Below, piece after piece: positions 36,152 to 45,494 of a stretch of DNA of 64,000 nucleotides. A program made the translations under genes and the position numbers. The notes under the pieces were generated by a model, which saw nothing but the letters and a program-made list of their open reading frames with translations, was not told the DNA's origin and did not search any database. Where the stretch lies: positions 2,666,001-2,730,000 of the forward strand of contig NC_008825.1 of the NCBI RefSeq assembly GCF_000015725.1. Reading direction: 5' to 3'. Source of the stretch: Methylibium petroleiphilum PM1. GTDB lineage: Bacteria; Pseudomonadota; Gammaproteobacteria; Burkholderiales; Burkholderiaceae_C. The stretch's first letter is position 1. Each line of letters opens with the position of its first letter.

Positions 36152-37996
36152 TCAGACGGGTTTGATCGACCCCGGCACGATGCGGGCCGTCTTGAACTGC
36201 GCCGTGAGCTGCAGCACCAAGGGGTCGTTGTGGATCAGCGCCTCGGCCTCGCGCTGGCGCTGCTCGCGCGCCGCTGCATCGCGCCGTGCCGGCGTGTCGT
36301 TCACCACACCGGCCTCGACGTCCAGCACCACCGCGTGACCCAGCGCGGCGGCCAGTGCCGCCTGCAGGCGTTCGGCATGGTTCGGATTGCGCAGGCTCTC
36401 TCGCTCGACGCGCAGCCGCAGCCGCGTTTCGCCGGTATCGATGGCCACGCACTCGGCCTGCAGCGCCAGCTCGCGGACCAACGCCGCGATCGCGTTCGCA
36501 TCGGTCAGCTGGCGCACCAGCGCGGCCCAGCGGTCGCCCAGCGGACCGCGGGTCATCTCGGTCGGCGCAGGACCACCAGCCGCGTCGTCGCGCGCGACGG
36601 TCGGTGGTGCGGGGCGCGGTGCCACCGTCGCCGGGGGCTGGGACATTTCTTCCGCCAGCGGGATGTCGTCCTCCCATGGCGGGACGCTGGACGGGCTCTT
36701 CGCAATCAGCGGCGCAGGCGGTCGGGTCGGCACGGGGTCCGCCTTGGACGGTGGCGCCACGGCAAGGCTCGCGGTTGCCGGCGAGCGGGCCAGCGGCACG
36801 GCAGGTGCCGAGCCACGCACGAGGGCGGTTGCGGCACGCGGCGCCGCTGCGGGCGTAGCCTGGCCCGGCCGCACCACCGTCTCGGTGCGTGCAGCACCCG
36901 GTGGCCTGAACGCCAGCATGCGCAGCAGCACCATCACCAGGCCGCTGTATTCGTCAGGCGCCAGCGCCAGCTCGGCGCGGCCGTGCAGCGCGATGCTGTA
37001 GAGCAGCTGCGTCTCGTCGGCCGGCAGCAGGCCGGCGCGCTGCACGAGTGCCGCGGTGTCGGGATCGGCGGCGTCCAGCGCATCGGGCAGCACCTGCAGC
37101 AACGCGAGCTGCTGCAGCACCACCGCCATCTCCTCCAGCGCACCCTCGGCCGACAGGCCCTCGGCGCGCAGTGCGTCGGCCGTGGCCACCACGCCGGCGC
37201 CGTCACCGGCGGCCAGCGCATCGATCAGCGCATAGACATGGCTGCGGCCCACGGCGCCTATCATCTGGCGCACGCCGGCTTCCTGGAGCGTGCCGGCACC
37301 GAAGGCGATGGCCTGGTCGGTGAGCGACAGCGCATCGCGCATCGAGCCGTGCGCGCCGCGCGCCAGCAGCCGCAGCGCCCCCGGCTCGGCCGAGATGCCT
37401 TCGGCCGCCAGCACCTGCTCCAGGTGCGCGAGCACCGTCTCGGGCGCCATTGGCCGCAGGTTGAACTGCAGGCAGCGCGACAGCACCGTGACCGGTACCT
37501 TCTGTGGGTCGGTCGTCGCCAGCACGAACTTCAGGTACTCGGGTGGCTCCTCCAGCGTCTTCAGCATCGCGTTGAACGCGGTACTGGAGAGCATGTGCAC
37601 CTCGTCGATCATGAAGACCTTGAATCGCCCGACGACCGGCTTGTAGGCCGACTGTTCCAGCAGTTGCGAGATCTCGTCGACGCCGCGGTTCGAGGCCGCG
37701 TCGAGCTCGGTGTAGTCGACGAAGCGGCCGGCGTCGATGTCGCGGCAGGCCGGACACACACCGCAGGGCTGCGCGGTGATGCCTCCCTGACCGTCGGGCC
37801 CGGTGCAGTTGAGGCTCTTCGCGAGGATGCGCGACACCGTGGTCTTGCCGACGCCGCGCGTGCCGGTGAACAGGTAGGCATGGTGCAGCCGCTGCGAGGT
37901 GAGCGCGTTGGCCAGCGCCTGCACCACATGCTCCTGGCCGACCATCTCGCCGAAGTGGCGTGGACGGTACTTGCGGGCCAGGACCAAGGTGCTCAT
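36152..37996 (-). CDS. dnaX: DnaX, DNA polymerase III tau/gamma subunit
   Basis: A 614-aa clamp-loader subunit. It starts [20 protein letters not shown], with Walker [10 protein letters not shown] (near residue 48), a four-Cys zinc module (NCTG...CGVCPAC), Walker [10 protein letters not shown], and the SRCLQFNLR sensor/arginine finger. The long Pro/Ala-rich region (about 365-490) leads to the tau-specific C-terminal domain. No slippery run like the E. coli A-AAA-AAG was noticed, so a gamma product by frameshift is not indicated. The ATG at 37996 is preferred; the frame is open far upstream over the divergent gene only as shadow. Confidence 0.96.
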   Translation of the reverse strand: MSTLVLARKYRPRHFGEMVGQEHVVQALANALTSQRLHHAYLFTGTRGVGKTTVSRILAKSLNCTGPDGQGGITAQPCGVCPACRDIDAGRFVDYTELDAASNRGVDEISQLLEQSAYKPVVGRFKVFMIDEVHMLSSTAFNAMLKTLEEPPEYLKFVLATTDPQKVPVTVLSRCLQFNLRPMAPETVLAHLEQVLAAEGISAEPGALRLLARGAHGSMRDALSLTDQAIAFGAGTLQEAGVRQMIGAVGRSHVYALIDALAAGDGAGVVATADALRAEGLSAEGALEEMAVVLQQLALLQVLPDALDAADPDTAALVQRAGLLPADETQLLYSIALHGRAELALAPDEYSGLVMVLLRMLAFRPPGAARTETVVRPGQATPAAAPRAATALVRGSAPAVPLARSPATASLAVAPPSKADPVPTRPPAPLIAKSPSSVPPWEDDIPLAEEMSQPPATVAPRPAPPTVARDDAAGGPAPTEMTRGPLGDRWAALVRQLTDANAIAALVRELALQAECVAIDTGETRLRLRVERESLRNPNHAERLQAALAAALGHAVVLDVEAGVVNDTPARRDAAAREQRQREAEALIHNDPLVLQLTAQFKTARIVPGSIKPV

Positions 37997-38116
37997 GCCC
38001 GGCAGTTTACCGGCCGGGGTGGAAGCCCCCGGCCACAGGGGTGCCGGATAATCGGTGCGAATCCGCGGCCTGCCCGCGCCGCGCCATCCGCTCATCGGGC
38101 CCCTGCCCTGCCGACC

Positions 38117-39232
38117 ATGACCACGCCCACCCCCACCCCGCTGAGCTACGAACAGGCCGGCGTCAACTACGACCTGATCGACCCGCTGAAAGTGGCCGCG
38201 CAGCGTGCCGCCAAGGACACCGCGAAGAACCTCGCCGCGCACGGTTTCGGCGAAGTGGCGGCGTCGCGTGGCGAGTCGGCCTACGTGGTCGACGTCGGGC
38301 CGTTCTACCTGGCCAGCATCGTCGAGTGCCTGGGCTCGAAGGCTCTCGTCGCCGACGAGATGAAGGCGCTGACCGGCCAGAGCTATTACGCCGGCATCGC
38401 GCAGGACACCATCGCGATGGCGATCAATGACCTGATCACCGTCGGCGCGACGCCGCTGGTGGTGCAGGCCTACTGGGCCGCCGGCGGCAGCGAATGGTTC
38501 GGCGACGCGCAGCGCGCGCAGGCGCTGGTGGCCGGCTGGAAGCAGGCCTGCGACACCTGCGGCGTGGCCTGGGGCGGCGGCGAGACGCCGGCGCTGGCCG
38601 GCATCGTGGAGGCCGGCCGCATCGATCTCGCGGCCTCCTGCACCGGGCTGATCAATCCGAAGTCGCGGCTGTCGGTCGGCGATGCGCTGGCTCCGGGCGA
38701 TGCGATCGTGCTGCTCGCGTCGAGCGGCATCCATGCCAACGGCCTGAGCCTGGCGCGCAAGCTGGTCGAGCGGCTGCCGCAGGGCTACCTCACCGAAGTG
38801 GCGCCGGGCCTGAGCTACGGCGAGGCCCTGCTCGCGCCGACCACGCTGTACTCGCCGGTGACCGAGGCGTTGTGGAACGCGCAGATCGTGCCGCACTACA
38901 GCGCCAACATCACCGGCCACGGCTGGCGCAAGCTGCTGCGCCACCCGGCCACCCACACCTACCGCATCCACAGCGTACCGCCGGTGCCGCCGGTGCTGCG
39001 CTTCATCGCCGAGCATGCCGGCCACGACGCGCGCGAGGCCTACAGCACCCTGAACATGGGCGCCGGCTTCGCGCTGTTCGTGAAGGCCGCCGATGCGCAG
39101 CGCACCGTCGAGGTCGCGCACCAACAGGGCGTTGCCGCCTGGGTCGCGGGCACGGTGGAGGCCGGCCCCAAGCAGTTGCTGATCGAACCGATCGGCGTGC
39201 GCTTCGGCGACGACGACCTGCAGCTGCGCTGA
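38117..39232 (+). CDS. PurM-like AIR synthase-related protein (divergent paralogue)
   Basis: A 371-aa protein of the PurM/SelD/HypE fold. Family blocks are recognisable: SYEQAGVNYDLIDPLK at the N-terminus, MAINDLITVGATPL, WGGGETPALAGI, LLASSGIHANGLSLARKL and NITGHGWRKLLR. It lacks the glycine-rich segment (GGxGGF-F) of canonical PurM and has LAAHGFGEVAASRGES instead. The GGETAEMPG loop is altered to GGGETPALAG. It may still be an aminoimidazole ribonucleotide synthetase or an ATP-dependent enzyme with another substrate. The ATG at 38117 begins at the homologous MTTPTPTPLSY. It lies divergent from dnaX and just before the SRP RNA gene. Confidence 0.78.
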   Translation: MTTPTPTPLSYEQAGVNYDLIDPLKVAAQRAAKDTAKNLAAHGFGEVAASRGESAYVVDVGPFYLASIVECLGSKALVADEMKALTGQSYYAGIAQDTIAMAINDLITVGATPLVVQAYWAAGGSEWFGDAQRAQALVAGWKQACDTCGVAWGGGETPALAGIVEAGRIDLAASCTGLINPKSRLSVGDALAPGDAIVLLASSGIHANGLSLARKLVERLPQGYLTEVAPGLSYGEALLAPTTLYSPVTEALWNAQIVPHYSANITGHGWRKLLRHPATHTYRIHSVPPVPPVLRFIAEHAGHDAREAYSTLNMGAGFALFVKAADAQRTVEVAHQQGVAAWVAGTVEAGPKQLLIEPIGVRFGDDDLQLR

Positions 39233-39284
39233 CGGTCTTTCCCTCGTCGGGTCCGCGACGCGCGACCGGTCGCCTACAATCCTC

Positions 39285-39385
39285 GGTGACGGGCCTCCCC
39301 GCATGGGGGCGCGGCCAACCGGGTCAGGTCGGGAACGAAGCAGCCCTAACCGTTAGCCTCCAGTGCCGGGGTCGGGCTCGTCACC
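39285..39385 (+). ncRNA. ffs: Small signal recognition particle RNA (4.5S type)
   Basis: A 101-nt gene whose ends pair (GGTGACGGGCC at 39285 with GGGCTCGTCACC at 39374-39385). The conserved SRP Alu-less domain IV apex is present: GGTCAGGTCGGGAACGAAGC followed by AGCCCTAA, with the GGAA-type tetraloop and asymmetric loop. A TACAAT -10 element lies at 39275-39280, giving a start near 39286. The RNA binds Ffh and targets membrane proteins. No strong terminator was seen after it. Confidence 0.93.
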
Positions 39386-39468
39386 CTTTCCCCTGTACCC
39401 CTGGTACGGCGCGCAATCCAGCGTTCGCGCAGAGTTCCGGCGCATCGATCGCGCTGTTCAGCCCTGCC

Positions 39469-40086
39469 CTAGATGGCGAGTTCCTCGAAGATCCGGGCCA
39501 GGGAAACCATCGAGCGGACGCGCATCTTCTTCATGATGTTGTGTCGATGGACCTTGATGGTGACCTCCGCGACACCCAGCCTGGCAGCGATCTGCTTGTT
39601 GAGTCCGCCGCCGATCAGCAGTGCAAGAACTTCCTTCTCGCGTGGTGTGAGGGTCTCATAGGCCTCTCGAAGCGCCCGCAGTCGATCGGCCTCCAACCTC
39701 TCGCCGGCATCTCTTTCGAGGGCCTGTCCGATGGCGTCCAGGAGATCCTGATCGCGAAACGGCTTTGAAAGAAACTCCACCGCCCCCGACTTGATGGCCC
39801 GGACCGCCATCGGTATGTCGCCATGTCCCGTGATGAAGATGACGGGAATGGAGTCCAGGCGCTTCTTCAGCTCGTGATGGACGTCGATGCCACTGAGGCC
39901 TGGCATTCTCACGTCCAGGACGACACAGGCTGTCGCGGCCGACCGCCGGTGTCGAAGGAACTCGGTGGCAGAGGAAAAGGTCTCGACCTGCAGACCGACC
40001 GACCGGATCAAGCTGCTCAGGGCCTCTCTCACCGAGAGGTCGTCATCGACGACGTAGACGACCGGGGACGACAGGCCATCCATCAT
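39469..40086 (-). CDS. StyR/TodT-like FixJ-family response regulator
   Basis: A 205-aa regulator. The receiver domain has the acidic triplet Asp14-Asp15-Asp16 and phosphoacceptor Asp58 (LDVRMPG), then a LuxR-type HTH with LTPREKEVLALL and NKQIAARLGVAEVTIKVHRH. The KVHRHNIMKKM run is nearly the same as in StyR and TodT, activators of styrene and toluene catabolic operons. It is coupled by ATGA overlap to the upstream kinase remnant, and probably once controlled the monooxygenase genes to the right. With its kinase truncated, signal input is doubtful. Confidence 0.88.
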   Translation of the reverse strand: MMDGLSSPVVYVVDDDLSVREALSSLIRSVGLQVETFSSATEFLRHRRSAATACVVLDVRMPGLSGIDVHHELKKRLDSIPVIFITGHGDIPMAVRAIKSGAVEFLSKPFRDQDLLDAIGQALERDAGERLEADRLRALREAYETLTPREKEVLALLIGGGLNKQIAARLGVAEVTIKVHRHNIMKKMRVRSMVSLARIFEELAI

Positions 40087-40826
40087 GAAGCCCGGACGAT
40101 GGGCATGCTGAAGATGAAGGTCGCCCCGAAATCATCGTTCACGCGTGCCCAGAGCCTTCCGCCCTGGGATTCCACGATCGACCGGCTGATGCTCAGTCCC
40201 ATGCCCATCCCGGAGGGCTTCGTCGTGTAGAAGGCATCGAAGATCCGGTCAGCGATGTCCGGCGTGAAGCCGATGCCGCTGTCGCGGATCTCGATGACGA
40301 GGTTCTCGTTGCCGTCGTCGTAGGCCTCCACGAGCATCTCGCGGGGACGATCACCGACCGAGCTCATCGCCTCGATGCCGTTCATGACGAGATTGAGGAC
40401 GATCTGCTGCATCCGAACCCGATCGATGAACGTCGGGTCCAGCGCCGACCTCGCCTGGAACTGCAGAGACACACGAGCACGGTCCGCGAGATCACGAACC
40501 ATGTCGAAGACCTCGGTGATCACGTCCGCGACATGCAGCAAGATCCTGTCCGGATCGTCTCTTCGCAGGAATCCTCGAATCCTCGCAATGACCTCGCTGG
40601 CGCGATTCGCATCCCGAACGATGCGATCGACCGCATTCCGTGCCTCGCGGTCGTTTCGGGGGTTCGCGGCCAGCCAGCGAGTACAAGCTTGGGCATTGGC
40701 GACAACAGCCGCCAGCGGCTGGTTGACCTCGTGCGCGATGGACGCCGCCAGCTCACCCATCATCGTCACCCTCGCCACCCGGGCCAGCTCGACTCGAGCC
40801 TCGGCAAGGGCATCCTGGGCGATCTT
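40083..40826 (-). pseudogene. Histidine kinase remnant, N-terminus lost at the IS
   Basis: Only the last 247 residues remain: a HisKA box with the His in ASIAHEVNQPLA (32 residues from the break) and a HATPase domain (NLVMNGIEAM, DSGIGFTPD, GMGMGLSISRS). StyS/TodS-type kinases are usually several hundred residues longer, with PAS sensor domains before this part. Homology stops exactly at the left end of the IS5-family element (40827). The frame continues into the IS to an ATG at 40934 or 40895, adding 23-36 unrelated residues, so a sensorless hybrid kinase could still be made. Operon partner of the StyR/TodT-like regulator. Confidence 0.82.
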
Positions 40827-40846
40827 GGGAAGCACTGATTTATCCG
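40827..40846. repeat. IS left terminal inverted repeat
   Basis: GGGAAGCACTGATTTATCCG pairs with the right end (42019-42038) at 16 of 20 positions. It marks the exact point at which histidine kinase homology stops. Confidence 0.8.
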
Positions 40847-40893
40847 TGCAGGCCACGATGGCGTGCGGCGAATTCAGCGGCGATGATGCTGCC

Positions 40894-41907
40894 ATGAAGC
40901 AGACGAGTTTTGCCACTGCCGAGTACGCCGGCAAGAAGCGCCAGACGCGCCGGGAGCGCTTCCTGGCCGAGATGAACGTGGTGGTTCCGTGGGCGCGGCT
41001 TGAGGCGCTGATCGAGCCGCACTACCCGAAGAGCGGCAAGGTGGGCCGACCGCCGATTGGCGTGCCGCGGATGCTGCGCATGTACTTCCTGCAGCAGTGG
41101 TACACGCTGGCCGACGAGGCACTGGAAGACGCGCTGTACGACAGCCAGGCCATGCGCGAGTTCATCGGCATCGACCTTGGGCGGGAGAACGTACCCGACG
41201 CCACAACGCTGCTGAAGTTCCGCCGCCTGCTCGAGCAGCACGACTTGACGTCGGCCATCCTGGCCGAGGTCAACGCGCACCTCACCGAGCGTGGGCTGCT
41301 GATGCGCCAGGGCACGGTGGTGGACGCCACCATCATTGCCGCGCCAAGTTCGACGAAGAACGAGGACGGCAAGCGCGACCCCGAGATGCACCAGACCAAG
41401 AAGGGGAACCAGTGGCACTTCGGGATGAAGATGCACTCGGGCGTGGATGCCGAGTCGGGTCTGATCCACAGCGTGGTCTGCACCGCGGCCAACGAGGCTG
41501 ACGTGGCGCACGCGCACGAACTGCTGCATGGCCAGGAGAGCCAAGTTCACGGCGACAGCGGCTACACCGGCATCCAGAGGCGAGACGAGATCACGACGGC
41601 GCAGGAAGAGGGCAGGCTGCGCCAGGACATGGATTGGCGTATCGCCATGAAGCGCGGCCAACTCAAGGCCATGCCCGAAGGGCCGGCCAAGGCGATGCAC
41701 GAGTGGTTCGAACGGCGCAAGGCTCAGGTGCGGGCCATCGTCGAACACCCGTTCCACGTCATCAAGAACCTGTTCGGCTACCGCAAGGTCAGCTACCGCG
41801 GGATCTCCAAGAACGAAGCTCGCGCGAAGGCGCACGCTGCGCTGGCCAACTTGTACATCGCCCGGCGCCGATTGCTGGCCCAAGGCCTCAGTGCGTCTGC
41901 TGCATGA
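40894..41907 (+). CDS. IS5-family DDE transposase
   Basis: A 337-aa transposase. It begins MKQTSFATAEYAGKKRQTRR and has the N-terminal FLAEMNVVVPWARLEALIEP block typical of the IS5 group. DDE residues are visible in VVDATIIAAPSS (Asp), VHGDSGYTG (Asp) and AIVEHPFHVIKNLFGYRKV (Glu in the R-x-x-V-E signature). It appears intact and full length, so the element may be active. The start at 40894 fits the family; the frame is open upstream over kinase antisense. Confidence 0.92.
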   Translation: MKQTSFATAEYAGKKRQTRRERFLAEMNVVVPWARLEALIEPHYPKSGKVGRPPIGVPRMLRMYFLQQWYTLADEALEDALYDSQAMREFIGIDLGRENVPDATTLLKFRRLLEQHDLTSAILAEVNAHLTERGLLMRQGTVVDATIIAAPSSTKNEDGKRDPEMHQTKKGNQWHFGMKMHSGVDAESGLIHSVVCTAANEADVAHAHELLHGQESQVHGDSGYTGIQRRDEITTAQEEGRLRQDMDWRIAMKRGQLKAMPEGPAKAMHEWFERRKAQVRAIVEHPFHVIKNLFGYRKVSYRGISKNEARAKAHAALANLYIARRRLLAQGLSASAA

Positions 41908-42018
41908 ACGGGGGCCTGAGAGCGGCCTCGAAGTGCCGCAGAAGGGGCTCATCGGTGCCACTTCTGAGTTCACGAGTCGCCATCAACGCCCGCTGTCGGC
42001 CGAGTCGCGGTCACGAAG

Positions 42019-42038
42019 CGGGTTGATCAGCGCTTCCC
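42019..42038. repeat. IS right terminal inverted repeat
   Basis: The plus-strand sequence CGGGTTGATCAGCGCTTCCC is the inverted partner of the left end at 40827. Codons of the truncated monooxygenase alpha subunit begin directly after it. Confidence 0.8.
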
Positions 42039-42283
42039 TTCAGCACAACGGCCGGTGGTATCACTTCTGCTCCAAGGGCTGCAAGTGGTGTTTCGAGCAG
42101 GAACCGTCCCGATACCAGGGCCATCTTTCCATCGTCGATCGGTTCCTGGCCGGGGAGATCCAGCCTCCGAACCTCGCCGGCGCTCTGGCTTACATGGGGT
42201 TGGCTCCGGGGGAGATCGGGGACGACGCCCATTCGTACGCCTGGGTCGAGGCATACCGGGCCCCTGAAAGAAGTCGCGCCTAG
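42039..42283 (+). pseudogene. tmoA: Monooxygenase alpha subunit (TmoA-type), C-terminal remnant
   Basis: About 80 residues remain. They hold the C-terminal YHS-type segment NGRWYHFCSKGCKWCFEQ, followed by RYQGH, then IVDRFLAGEIQPPNLAGAL and GLAPGEIGDDAHSYAWVEAY. This matches the end of toluene/phenol/alkene monooxygenase hydroxylase alpha subunits (about 500 residues). Both EXXH diiron motifs and the whole catalytic domain are missing. The reading frame begins directly at the IS right end. An ATG in the IS (41891) keeps the frame open, but no active enzyme could result. Confidence 0.85.
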
Positions 42284-42375
42284 CGCACCGACCCGGTCCT
42301 CTTGGGGCAGCGCCCCGAAGGCCTTGCTTCCCGCCAGGGACGCACACATCCGTTCATCAGTCTGGGAGGCCTCGA

Positions 42376-42630
42376 GTGGCGCTGTTTCCTCTGACGTCGA
42401 AGTTTCAAGGTGACTTCGTCCTGCAACTGCTGGCCGTGGACTCGGCGGATTCCATGGATGTCGTTGCGGCGTCCGCAGCCAGGCACTCCATCGGAAAGCG
42501 CGTGATGTCGAGGCCCGGAAGGGTGCTTCGCGTGCGACGCCAGGGTACGGGTGATTCCTTTCCTCGCGACATGAGCGTCGAGGACAGCGGTCTCTATCCG
42601 ACCGAATGCATCGAAGTCTTCTGGGAATGA
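42376..42630 (+). CDS. tmoB: Monooxygenase gamma subunit (TmoB-type)
   Basis: An 84-aa protein starting with GTG at 42376, with a GGGAGG ribosome-binding site (42364-42369). It matches the small third hydroxylase subunit of toluene-4-monooxygenase-type enzymes: ALFPLTSKFQGDFVLQLL at the start, TMDEVA-like central part (here SMDVVAAS) and LYPTECIEVFW at the end. Looks intact. It cannot function without the alpha subunit lost upstream. Confidence 0.88.
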   Translation: MALFPLTSKFQGDFVLQLLAVDSADSMDVVAASAARHSIGKRVMSRPGRVLRVRRQGTGDSFPRDMSVEDSGLYPTECIEVFWE

Positions 42631-42666
42631 TCCCGGGCTGACATCTTTTCGCGAGGCTGGTTCTGA

Positions 42667-43002
42667 ATGGCATATACGAGGATTTGCACGACCGACGATC
42701 TCTGGGAAGGCGAGATGAACGCCTACGAGATCGACGGGCACGAGCTGGTGGTCGTCTGCATCGAGGGGGGCGCGATCCGGGCGTATCAGGGCGCCTGTCC
42801 GCATCAGGACATCCCATTGGTCGATGGAAAGTTCGATGGGAAACACCTGATCTGCCGTGCGCATCAATGGATCTTCGATGCTTGCACGGGCGAAGGGATC
42901 AATCCCGAGGGATGCAAGCTTGCCAGCTATCCGATACGAATCGATGGCAATGAAGTCCATGTCGATACCGAAGGCGTCACGCCATTGTTTGCTCGTGCCT
43001 GA
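42667..43002 (+). CDS. tmoC: Rieske-type ferredoxin (TmoC-type)
   Basis: A 111-aa ferredoxin with Rieske ligands Cys44, His46, Cys63 and His66 (CPHQD and CRAHQW). In four-component toluene/alkene monooxygenases it carries electrons from the reductase to the diiron hydroxylase. Length and spacing match TmoC. ATG at 42667, 36 bp after tmoB. Intact by sequence. Confidence 0.92.
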   Translation: MAYTRICTTDDLWEGEMNAYEIDGHELVVVCIEGGAIRAYQGACPHQDIPLVDGKFDGKHLICRAHQWIFDACTGEGINPEGCKLASYPIRIDGNEVHVDTEGVTPLFARA

Positions 43003-43019
43003 TCAGAAAGCGTACGAAC

Positions 43020-43346
43020 GTGGATCAAGAGAAAACCGGCAATGACGCTTCGCCACACAGAGTCAACAACACCGTCGGCCCCATCCTGCGCCGAGGAGAA
43101 CTGGCGAGGGCCGTCGCAGAAGCGGCGGTACTGGACAACCCGGACAAGGACATTCGCGTCGATGACAAGGTGGCTTATGTCCGCGTGGAATCCGAAAGCG
43201 AGATGGTGATACGCCGATCGACGATCGAGGAAATGCTCGGGCGCCCTTTCAGGATGCGCGACATCGAGGTGGATCTCTCGTCCTTCGCCGGACGCATCGA
43301 GATCTCGTCGGAGCACATACGGTTCTATTACAGCAGGCATCTCTGA
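43020..43346 (+). CDS. tmoD: Monooxygenase coupling/effector protein (TmoD-type)
   Basis: A 108-aa protein starting with GTG at 43020. It has the MmoB/DmpM-family pattern NTVGPILRRGELARAVAEAA, then DKVAYVRVESESEMVIRRST and the terminal RIEISSEHIRFYY. It binds the hydroxylase and tunes its regio-selectivity and turnover; it has no cofactor. 17 bp after tmoC. Intact by sequence. Confidence 0.9.
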   Translation: MDQEKTGNDASPHRVNNTVGPILRRGELARAVAEAAVLDNPDKDIRVDDKVAYVRVESESEMVIRRSTIEEMLGRPFRMRDIEVDLSSFAGRIEISSEHIRFYYSRHL

Positions 43347-43379
43347 ATGTTGAATGCCGTCAATCGACAGGGTCAGGAC

Positions 43380-44366
43380 ATGAATCAGCCGGAGACACTC
43401 AAGCCCCTCAGGACATGGAGCCACCTGGCGGGACGCCGGCGCAAGCCGAGCGAGTACGAGATCGTCTCCGTCGGCCTGCACTACAGCGACCGCCAGGAGC
43501 AGGCGCCTTTCGAGCTGGATCCCGACATGTTCATGTCGCGCTGGTACAGGAAGTACAGGAACGACAGCCCTTTGACCTGCGATGACTGGAACGCCTTCCG
43601 GGATCCGGACGAGCTGGTCTACAGAACCTACAACCTGCTCCAGGACGGTCAGGAGACCTATGTCTTCAGCGTCCTGAGTCAGTTCAGCGAACGGGAACAC
43701 GACAAGGGGCTCGACCCGGCCTGGGCCGGAACATTGGCTCGCTTGCTGGCCCCGAGCAGGTATGTCTTCCATACCTTGCAGATGGCCTCCGCCTACGCCA
43801 TGCAGATGGCACCTGCAAGCACGATCTCGAACTGCTTCGCTTTCCAGGCCGCGGACTCGCTGCGCTGGGTCCATCACACCGCATACAGGACCAAGGAGTT
43901 GTCGAGGACGTTCGTCGGCAAGGGCTTCGGGGTCGACGAGCGCCAGTACTGGGAGGAGGACCCGGCATGGCAAGGCATGCGAGAGCTGATGGAGAAAGTT
44001 CTCGTCGCGTGGGACTGGGGCGAGGCTTTCGTCGCGCTGAACCTCGTCGCCAAGCCAGCCATCGAGGAGTCGTTGCTGCGTCGATTCGGAGACGTGGGAC
44101 GACACAACTCGGACACCCTGCTCGGGATGCTGACGGACGCTCAGGCGCTCGACGGGGCAAGGCATCGACGGTGGGCCACCGCGCTCGTGCGCATGTCGAC
44201 TGCCGTGCCCGGGAATCGAGAAGTCCTGAGGGCCTGGATCGACAAGTGGGAGCCCCTGGGCGACGCCGCGATCGACGCCTTCTGCGGTGCCTTGCCGGAC
44301 GCTCCGAGCGCCGCCTCCGAGGCAAGGGCCGCCACAAGAGAGTTCCGCCGGTCACTGGATCTCTGA
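43380..44366 (+). CDS. tmoE: Monooxygenase beta subunit (TmoE-type)
   Basis: A 328-aa hydroxylase beta subunit when started at 43380, where AGGA lies 8 nt before the ATG; an upstream ATG at 43347, directly after the tmoD stop, would give 339 aa. Strongly TmoE-like blocks include LRTWSHLAGRRRKPSEYEIV, DELVYRTYNLLQDGQETYV, QMAPASTISNC and DWGEAFVALNLVAKPAIEE. The beta subunit is structural and lacks the diiron ligands. Intact by sequence, but its alpha partner is gone. Confidence 0.92.
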   Translation: MNQPETLKPLRTWSHLAGRRRKPSEYEIVSVGLHYSDRQEQAPFELDPDMFMSRWYRKYRNDSPLTCDDWNAFRDPDELVYRTYNLLQDGQETYVFSVLSQFSEREHDKGLDPAWAGTLARLLAPSRYVFHTLQMASAYAMQMAPASTISNCFAFQAADSLRWVHHTAYRTKELSRTFVGKGFGVDERQYWEEDPAWQGMRELMEKVLVAWDWGEAFVALNLVAKPAIEESLLRRFGDVGRHNSDTLLGMLTDAQALDGARHRRWATALVRMSTAVPGNREVLRAWIDKWEPLGDAAIDAFCGALPDAPSAASEARAATREFRRSLDL

Positions 44367-45446
<1,080 letters not shown>

Positions 45447-45494
45447 ATCTACAACGGGCTCCATCCAAGGAGCCTTCGGAGCGAGGAGACAACG

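Larger units (their letters stand above)
40827..42038 (+). mobile_element. IS5-family insertion sequence (1212 bp)
   Basis: The element is bounded by inverted repeats: GGGAAGCACTGATTTATCCG at 40827-40846 and, on the opposite strand from 42038, GGGAAGCGCTGATCAACCCG (16 of 20 positions identical). It holds one transposase gene. The flanks show no convincing target-site duplication: TCTT on the left versus TTCA on the right, with only TT shared. Both flanking genes are cut and neither continues on the other side, so the insertion came with, or was followed by, a deletion. Confidence 0.85.

Noticed and set aside
36152-37996. Programmed frameshift in dnaX to make gamma
   Set aside because: No A-rich slippery heptamer with a downstream stem was found in the relevant part of the gene.
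40823-42042. A target-site duplication around the IS
   Set aside because: Flanks TCTT and TTCA share only TT. Shifting the boundaries by one or two bases does not give a matching 3-, 4- or 9-bp repeat.
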